Source of the DNA: Stratiolaelaps scimitus
Lineage: Eukaryota > Arthropoda > Arachnida > Mesostigmata > Laelapidae
NCBI GenBank assembly: GCA_019614645.1
Contig: JABWDB010000036.1
Coordinates: 682,001-746,000 of the forward strand
DNA: 64,000 bases
Reading direction: 5' to 3'
The notes beneath the pieces are model-generated. The model was given only the letters and a program-made list of their open reading frames with translations, had not been told where the DNA came from and made no database searches. Made by a program: the position numbers and the translations under genes. Shown in pieces: positions 57,423 through 64,000 of the stretch. The stretch's first letter is position 1; each line of letters starts with the position of its first letter.

Positions 57423-59089
57423 ATTGTATTTTAAACTAACAAGATAGACAAACACTTCAAAAGAAACAATTCTTGGAGGATTTTAAGCAAAGTTTGCCAT
57501 CGTTATCTTCGAAGACTTTCCTCGACTATTCCCTTATATTTTTTTGTTTTGAAATCTTTGCCACAATATAGATACGTATTATTGAAGAAGAGAAATCGCC
57601 AAGTATTGGTTGGCCTGCACGCGGGTGGGTGCACAGCGTATCGACCCTATAAATTTTCGGCCATTACTATTATTGGTAAATATGGTGGTCGCTCTTAAGA
57701 AGATCGTTGATCTATTTAGTTTAAATCTGAACTCTGATATTTGTTGACGAACAATCGATTGACTTAGGCGCCCTGCCGAATACAAAATCTTAAAGAAAAA
57801 GGCTGTCAATTAGTAGAGCTGGAGTAGAGATGGATATACCTTGTCGCAGAAACCAGACATGGAACCGGGGAGGAAATCTTGAATGAGATCTCGGGGTCAA
57901 GTTTGCTGCCTCGTCACCCATCTGTGACCAAGATGAGCTTGCTGTTCGCAATTGCTCGTTAGTATGCCGCTGGATACCCTCTCGACGATCTCCCTCATTG
58001 GATCCCCTTGTGGCTGCCTTTTTCCTCCTCCTTAAACTATATCAATCCCGCATTGTCCCTTCGTTCATGAACATATGCGCGTGTGATTTGAGACCTTGTC
58101 AAAATAGGCGTCTTGTCGATTCTGAAAGACAAGACTTGAAAAGATGCAGCAGAAACTCATCCATGGAATAGAGGTCAGCTGTCATCTCCCTCCTCACTCA
58201 CTTGTTCCATCACTGAGTGGTGAGACGCTGAGGTCAGCAGATCTTAAGTGGTTTCAAAAGATACCACGTAATGAATCTGTCCTCGATGGTCTTGGGCATA
58301 CATCGAATAGGGATCGAGGGGCGAGTATTTTAGATATTGGATTGTAGCCAGAATAACTGGGAAAGCGCAAGACGAATAAATCGCGACACAGTTACCGCTA
58401 TATTGGCGAGATATTAACGATTATTTGTAATAGCTAGCGGGTTCATGCTCACTGCTCTGTTCTGCTGTCGAAAATCAAGTCGAGCATATGCAGGTGGTTT
58501 TTGCAAAACCTTCTTTACCGTTTTTTTTCGCACCGGATATGTCTGTTTCCTTGAAAAGTTACATACAATTTTGGAGGGGTTCAAATGTATTTGAAGAATG
58601 CTCTCAGCACTGAGAAACTACGAATTTTTGGAACTCCCTGTTCAACCGAATAGGCATCCTCCGAATAGGCATCACATTAGTCGGATCCGTGCCTACTTCG
58701 CTCGGTGACGAAACACACGGTGCGGGGTGCGATGGGCAGTTTCTCTGGTTCAACAGGCAACCGTTAGTCGGCAATTCTATAGACCAGACCACGCCTAGTC
58801 CCGCCTTCTAAAGTACCAGTCTCTCATGCGAGCTTAGCTCGGAGTACGCTTCTCTCGTGGTCAGAGCTGACGATACACTCATGCCTTACCAAGACAAGAA
58901 AAGAACCGCAGGGCTAAGAGCTGTCGTGTCTATAGTCAGCGTTTCAACTTAGGGATGCTCGTTCGTAGGCTCGATAGCATCAAGGAAACAGCAGATACTG
59001 GTAGGAGAACACTGACAAACAGTTGTTTGTGTCGATAATACCTCGAATCGATGACTCATCAATGAACAAACAAAGTTTTATACGGTTGT

Positions 59090-59123
<34 letters not shown>

Positions 59124-60020
59124 AAATGTGGTTTATCGACGGAATTACAACTGTTACATCGCTTAAGTCCTCATAGTATATATATATATGTATATAGCAG
59201 ATTGAATCTTGCATAGATACAATATGTGTAGATTATTCTGTTCTGCTTCTACGCGTTCCTCAATTCTACTACATTCACTATGAACTTAGGACACAGGATC
59301 TGATACAAAACCAAAATAGCAGGACCGGAGAACATTGAGTACGAGAATCTCTGTTTAAGACCGCCCATAGCAAGGTACGCTAAGTCCGATCGAATAGAGT
59401 TATAGTATAGCTATATATAGTTACTATAATTATCTGGCCACTCCCAGACGATGTAACTGACATGTACATTTTTCGTTAAAAATATGAACCCGCCCTCAAA
59501 ATTCGAACTCCTTCCATTCCGCAATAGGTTTTTTAAGTCAACTATATCGTGGGCCTACCGGATATCGAAGATACAATTACCCCGTTTTCTTCTTCCTTTG
59601 CTAATTAATTGAGTCGACTAACATATGAGGCTGTCTGTCATTCTTCACCCTTACCAAAAATCGCCTTGCCACAATTCTATGATCTCTTCATTTTGTCTCA
59701 ATGTGTAAATTTGTCCCCGGGGCAGTTTCGAGCAACATTCTGCACTCTGCGCTTCCCACGGTATTGGCCCAGGGGGTTGGGGGGTCTGATATGGTATTAT
59801 CAATGCCTGATTATTAGTATAAAAGCAACTCTTTCTGGTGACACGCTCTTCAGGTATCGGATCCCCAATAATACAATCCTGTTCAATGATATTGCTAGAA
59901 CTCACTAAAAATGTTACTGCTGGTAACGTTTTTAACTACGATGCCGATACAATTTACTTGTTTTTTTTTACAACAAGCGGTATGTTTATTACCAGCAGTA
60001 ACTAACATACCGCTTGTTGC
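57423..60020. other. Intergenic DNA
   Basis: AT-rich DNA with TA repeats at 59093-59120 and 59178-59197. No coding-like frame stands out. Interleaved inverted repeats at its right end are listed separately. Confidence 0.45.
59913..60019. repeat. Interleaved inverted repeats A-B-A'-B'
   Basis: A (gttactgctggtaac, 59913-59927) is inverted at 59988-60002, and B (caacaagcggtatgtt, 59971-59986) is inverted at 60004-60019. A' and B' are almost adjacent. The order A-B-A'-B' allows two alternative stems that exclude each other in a simple fold, or a pseudoknot. Confidence 0.6.
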
Positions 60021-60027
60021 ATATTTC

Positions 60028-60360
60028 TCAATTGTAATTAGAGTTTTGGCACGTTGAGAGAAGCTCCCCACCATGTTCTCTATGATCATATAATGCATCA
60101 GCTAGCTGACACGGTCCATGGTGAGAGCACTCGACAAACCAGTGACGACCCCGTGGACATTGCCTTTGTCCTTCCTTCAATTCGCTGGCCTGCCGGGCCT
60201 CCCTCCATTTCATCTGTAGCGGGAAGGAGTCCCAACTGAAAACGAACGCCTGCCGTTTGCGGCCTCGTATATGGTTGGTCAATAAATGGCAGGGCGTTGT
60301 CCCCGTGACCGAGTGAGCGAGCGCTCTCGTGAGCTCCTCCTGGCGCTCCTGTTTAATCAT
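60028..60360 (-). CDS. Orphan frame, possible small gene
   Basis: The minus-strand ATG at 60360 opens 110 codons (the frame extends upstream to 60408). It begins M-I-K-Q-E-R-Q-E-E-L-T-R-A-L-A-H-S-V and later has four cysteines and several histidines without a known spacing. The first 60 codons look protein-like; the last part approaches the interleaved inverted repeats. There is no promoter or splice evidence and no family recognised. Confidence 0.25.
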   Translation of the reverse strand: MIKQERQEELTRALAHSVTGTTPCHLLTNHIRGRKRQAFVFSWDSFPLQMKWREARQASELKEGQRQCPRGRHWFVECSHHGPCQLADALYDHREHGGELLSTCQNSNYN

Positions 60361-60884
60361 CTTCTCGCTGCCGATTTTCTTCTGTGCCTGCTGATCATAC
60401 AGTAGCAAGGATACGTCGAGCCTGGAGGTGACTCGCAGGCGACTCGCTTTGGGTCACGAGCGTTTGGTCATCATCGCCGATGGCCGATTCGATCACTGTA
60501 CACTACGGCAGTTCATCTGGCCCGTACGCTCATGTCTATTTACTGGAATCGTTGAATGCTGCAAATTCACTCGTTGAGTTCTCATCATGAAACAACAAGA
60601 AATCGACACAATATAGATCTGTAGTACCCAAATATTTGGTTAGAGTAACAAACCAATGGGTCTCTCCGACATCATTTATTCGGTAGCGGTGTGATGCACT
60701 GTTTCGAAGCTGGCTACCAACTTTTTGTCATCTATCTTGGATGGCCGGAAGACTCGTTTTTTTAAATTACCTATAGTGTGTTCTATGCATTTGAAATTAA
60801 GCTGCGCAGTGCAAAGAGTCCTAATATTCTCTCGCACGCACGTCATTCCCTTGTCGAGGGCCCACTTAGTGATAGGACGACCGA

Positions 60885-61195
60885 ATCTCGGTCATCGCGA
60901 CGACGATTATACACATCGCGTCATCCAAACAACCATTATACACATATTAACTTTATGCATGCACTTAGATGTAAAGGTTCATTAAATGAACTGCAGTCTT
61001 CACAATGCTTCACAAGTTATTTGATATGTCCTCACCGCACCTCAAGTAATGCTAAAAAGCAGTACCGTGGACGTTAAATGTTGCCTGTGGGTCAGCTTGG
61101 AACATTTAAAGGTCAAAGGTCGCTGGACTGGAACCTATGACATCTGGCTTCCGCTCTACAGCTAGGGACGTAACCGTCCAATAACTAATTCGTTT
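60885..61195. repeat. Composite SINE region
   Basis: A family A core on the plus strand (aaaagcagtaccgtggacgt at about 61056, then taaatgttgcctgtgggtca) abuts a tRNA-like head on the minus strand (61105-61190) with an A-box-like gtagagcggaagccag and a B box ataggttccagtcca. A family B-like tail piece is at 60985-61030. The order suggests one insertion into or beside another. Confidence 0.45.
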
Positions 61196-61199
61196 CTGT

Positions 61200-63775
61200 A
61201 AGCACACAGGAAAGTGTACGAATGAAATATATCTTCTTTTTCCAGTCCCCTCCATTTGATTCTGATGCTTGCCCGAAATGGTGCCGAAAAGGTTAAACCA
61301 TGATCTTACGTTGTTTTCCGTGGCAGGCAACATATTATATGACACAATCTACCAAATGCTCTCCAAAAACGAATGCTATTTTATGTATGATTATGTTCTA
61401 CTATTTACAATGCCACTCTACCGTACAGGAGGTATATGTATGCCTATCTCAGCGACAGTGTCCTTCTTTGACAGAATTCAATCCGAGTCTTCTTCGGGCA
61501 CGACAGTCGATGAAGGCAGCAATGGATCTCAGCGGTAGATATTCCTGGTATCGTAATGATAATGATGTCGTTCAACGGGAGATAGCCCACAAGGGATAAA
61601 AGGAAGGAACAGGATAGTTTCTTCTGTCTGGCACGAGTTCAGATATAAAAATCAATCTCCCACCCACAACGGTCTCGCAGCAGCTCACCCGTGGGTCGTC
61701 AGGGATCGGCAATCGCTTCTGACTGTGACACCTTCGACTCGAAGACTCCAGGTAGAACTTCACACCTCGGCCCAATCGAGACATAGCGCTCATCCACTTC
61801 CGAGTTCGTAGATTCGAAACTGCTAGTTGTCGTGAAGTCGAAGCACGACCTATGGAGCCGTATGAATGGCCCGGTCTAACTGAGCTATATCCAAAGGAGT
61901 CCGAACAGAGAGAGAGAGACAGAGTTGGTTGTAACTGTCCAATACAAGCCGAAAACGATAGCTCCTTCCACTCTCGAAAAGGCCTGAATCGTATCCAACA
62001 AACAGCGAGTGCCACAGCTTCACACGAGCCGCGCAAATGCTCTACATCCACTATACATATATACTGTAGCATCTTGTACATGAAATAAATGCATGATGAT
62101 GCACAGAGAGAGAGAGAGAGAGAGACCCTATACCCGGATAGATCTGCATACGCAGTATATCCAGCGTTGGCGGTACCCAATAACCATAGACAGATATAGA
62201 GAGCCGTAGGTATGGGATCTACAGTACAACGTTAAGTTTAGGCCTGCGGCAGTGCAGTACTCACACAGTAGTGCTCAGATGGAGAAGGAGGGGTATTGGT
62301 AGTAGTAGTAGTTATTGACGTTGTCGTCGTTGTCGTCGCCACCGCCGCATTGGGCCCCAGGATACATTCAAAGGATTCCCTTTCTGATGCTCGAGACAGT
62401 GAATCTATCCAGAAGCGATTGCAATTCAGATAGGCTTATGTGGTGGTCCCTGGTCTTTGTCAGCTCGTCAGCCGGCCGCGATAGTGAAGCAACAGGACGC
62501 GGTGCGAGCGGCTGACCGGAAGTCGCGTGGGAGGGTGCGATCCCCGTGGGCCTCTTCGAGCCGAGGCTCGCAGGACGAACGGAACGCCGACAGGCCTGCG
62601 CAAGCCTTTGCGAGCGGATCACTTGCGCCTCAGCGTCTGACCGGCCAGGGCGAGTGGTGCAGTAGAGAGTGGTGGAAGTCAGCTAGCCTGCCGGTGATGA
62701 CGGCTAAAAAGATCGATGAATGCGAACAGGGGATGGGCGCGCAGTAGAATTCATCGGTTGAATAGCAACTTTGTGGTGCTGGCGCCAGGATACTGCCGCT
62801 GGCGGCGGAGTGACACTGTTAGTAATGGGCATGTTGATTATTACGGATTGATTTATCGTCACCCCCGGTCACGATGTCTCTCTCTCTCTCTCTCTGTCTC
62901 GCCCCCATAATTTGGTAAGAAAACAAAGAAAAAAACGCCAACACACCAGTCAAACACCTCAGCTTGAGGCGATGCCGATCGTTAATTACATGAACCGAGA
63001 GAAAATGATGGACAAAGCTGAAATCATGATTCGGGCGGAACTTAGCTATCGCAGGATCGAATGGACACACTTGCACATTGTACGGCTACGAAGGATTACG
63101 AGACGGTGGACATCTGGAGACGTTGCTTACACGAGCGGGTCTGCCCGAACGACAATTGCAAACGGAATCACGAGTGAATATGAGCGAACTGTGACGAGAT
63201 CAAGAAACAATATCAAAGCCGGAAACGGGCACGTGAGGCTGACAAGAGTCGTATAAGGCGATTGCAATGATGGCACGACGCTTATGTTGGGGGTGGTGGT
63301 CAGGGGTGATCGTAGATAGCGGCGCAAATCACGAAGTGAATTGTCCGGCGACCACGGTCCAAGAGTGGCGCTGTTCGCCATCCTGATAGGCTTAGGCTTC
63401 TTTATACACTCGATATGAATGGCGAGGGCGTACTGATTTGCATCGATATTGATTGTCACCCACATATCTGCCTCATCACATTATTGTTATTATTATGATT
63501 ATTAGCATCGTCGACGTCGTCATGGTCGTCCTCAAGGTAGCCCAGGTTCTAGTTCTAGATTCGGACACATGGTGGTGTCAACGAAGTGCAAAGAATAGAT
63601 GATACGATACATATAAATGATAATTATACTAATGATAGGCATAATGGATTTTTTGCGCGGGACGACCCAGAACTACCGCTAGTGCTGTACTGGCCGGAGC
63701 AGTTACACATCTCCCCTTGAGATCGAGGCAATGCCAAGAGTAACGCCAACTCTAGGGAAGAGACAGATTCTCAGC
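61200..63775. other. Unassigned DNA, partly GC-rich
   Basis: GA repeats at 61909-61921 and 62104-62125 and CT repeats at 62877-62896. 62300-63400 is GC-richer with open frames on both strands. The 202-codon minus frame at 61572-62180 starts with TTG and passes through two GA tracts, so it is not accepted as a gene. A promoter or 5' exon is possible in 62300-63000. Confidence 0.35.
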
Positions 63776-63905
63776 GGAGAATGGTCTTTGCAGGTAGAGG
63801 CTTCCTGTCATCCAGCGCCCCTGCACTGGGTCGGCCCACTTTATGGAAGATTGCAATGTGGTGGTGTCCGTGGGTTTGAAGAAAATTTCCTCTCCTCCGA
63901 AAAAA
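63776..63905 (+). repeat. Repeat T, copy 3
   Basis: Shares cctgcactgggtcggcccac, atggaagattgcaatgtgg, tggtgtccgtgggtttgaag and gaaaatttcc with the copies at 51215 and 53880. Its presence 9-12 kb away shows that T is a dispersed repeat and not part of the family genes. Confidence 0.6.
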
Positions 63906-64000
63906 AATTTGCGCGTCCTGAATTAAATAAATCATGGGTATACAGTGAGATTGATCAAAGTTAAATCAGCCACCGGCACAGTATACGTGCTGGGACATCA

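Noticed and set aside
61572..62180. 202-codon minus frame
   Set aside because: It starts with TTG, passes through two GA-repeat tracts (Ser-Leu repeats) and has no domain. Two other frames are also open in part of it.
1..64000. CRISPR array, bacterial operon or viral genome
   Set aside because: No regularly spaced repeats, no dense same-strand genes and no ribosome-binding sites; splice sites, TATA boxes and polyadenylation signals point to an animal genome.

Overview
This window looks like nuclear DNA from an arthropod, most plausibly a chelicerate such as a mesostigmatid mite. The evidence is an animal LIN-28 cold-shock exon with an intron donor, many CT, TA and GT microsatellites, degraded LINE retrotransposons, tRNA-derived SINE-like repeats, metazoan TATA and AATAAA signals, and mostly non-coding sequence. 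The mite assignment is a judgement from the overall character of the sequence and no single marker proves it. There is no bacterial-style gene packing, no CRISPR array and no rRNA gene.

Layout. 1-5.4 kb: two direct copies of an interspersed repeat bracket gene 1 of a small secreted-protein family (1844-2356). 6-8.3 kb: a GC-rich block, a tRNA-like SINE head, a LINE remnant, and the lin-28 cold-shock exon on the minus strand (8118-8254). 8.3-23 kb: mainly non-coding, microsatellite-rich and partly GC-rich DNA. It ends with a good candidate first coding exon on the minus strand (21973-22261) that is phase-compatible with the lin-28 exon. 23-46 kb: non-coding DNA with three further LINE fragments, SINEs, several hairpins (one closely resembling a microRNA precursor at 35419-35503) and a few short orphan reading frames. 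46.2-57.4 kb: a compact cluster of the secreted-protein family arranged as a large inverted repeat. Gene 2 (48452-49030, plus) and its near-identical mirror gene 2' (56051-56629, minus) flank gene 3 (52000-52569, plus). 57.4-64 kb: non-coding DNA with SINE and hairpin elements and one more copy of a short repeat.

The four family genes are intronless and encode proteins of 170-192 residues with N-terminal signal peptides, three shared cysteines and a C-x2-HPxLE motif. All four have the same proximal promoter: an 18-bp palindrome lies exactly 33 bp upstream of a TATA-type box, which lies exactly 59 bp upstream of the ATG. I do not recognise the family's function. The inverted repeat shows a step-wise divergence gradient, nearly identical at the gene and increasingly different outward, which suggests recent exchange or gene conversion. 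Gene 2 is also bracketed by 801-bp direct repeats. These two points, the shared promoter module and the miRNA-like hairpin are the parts most worth following up.
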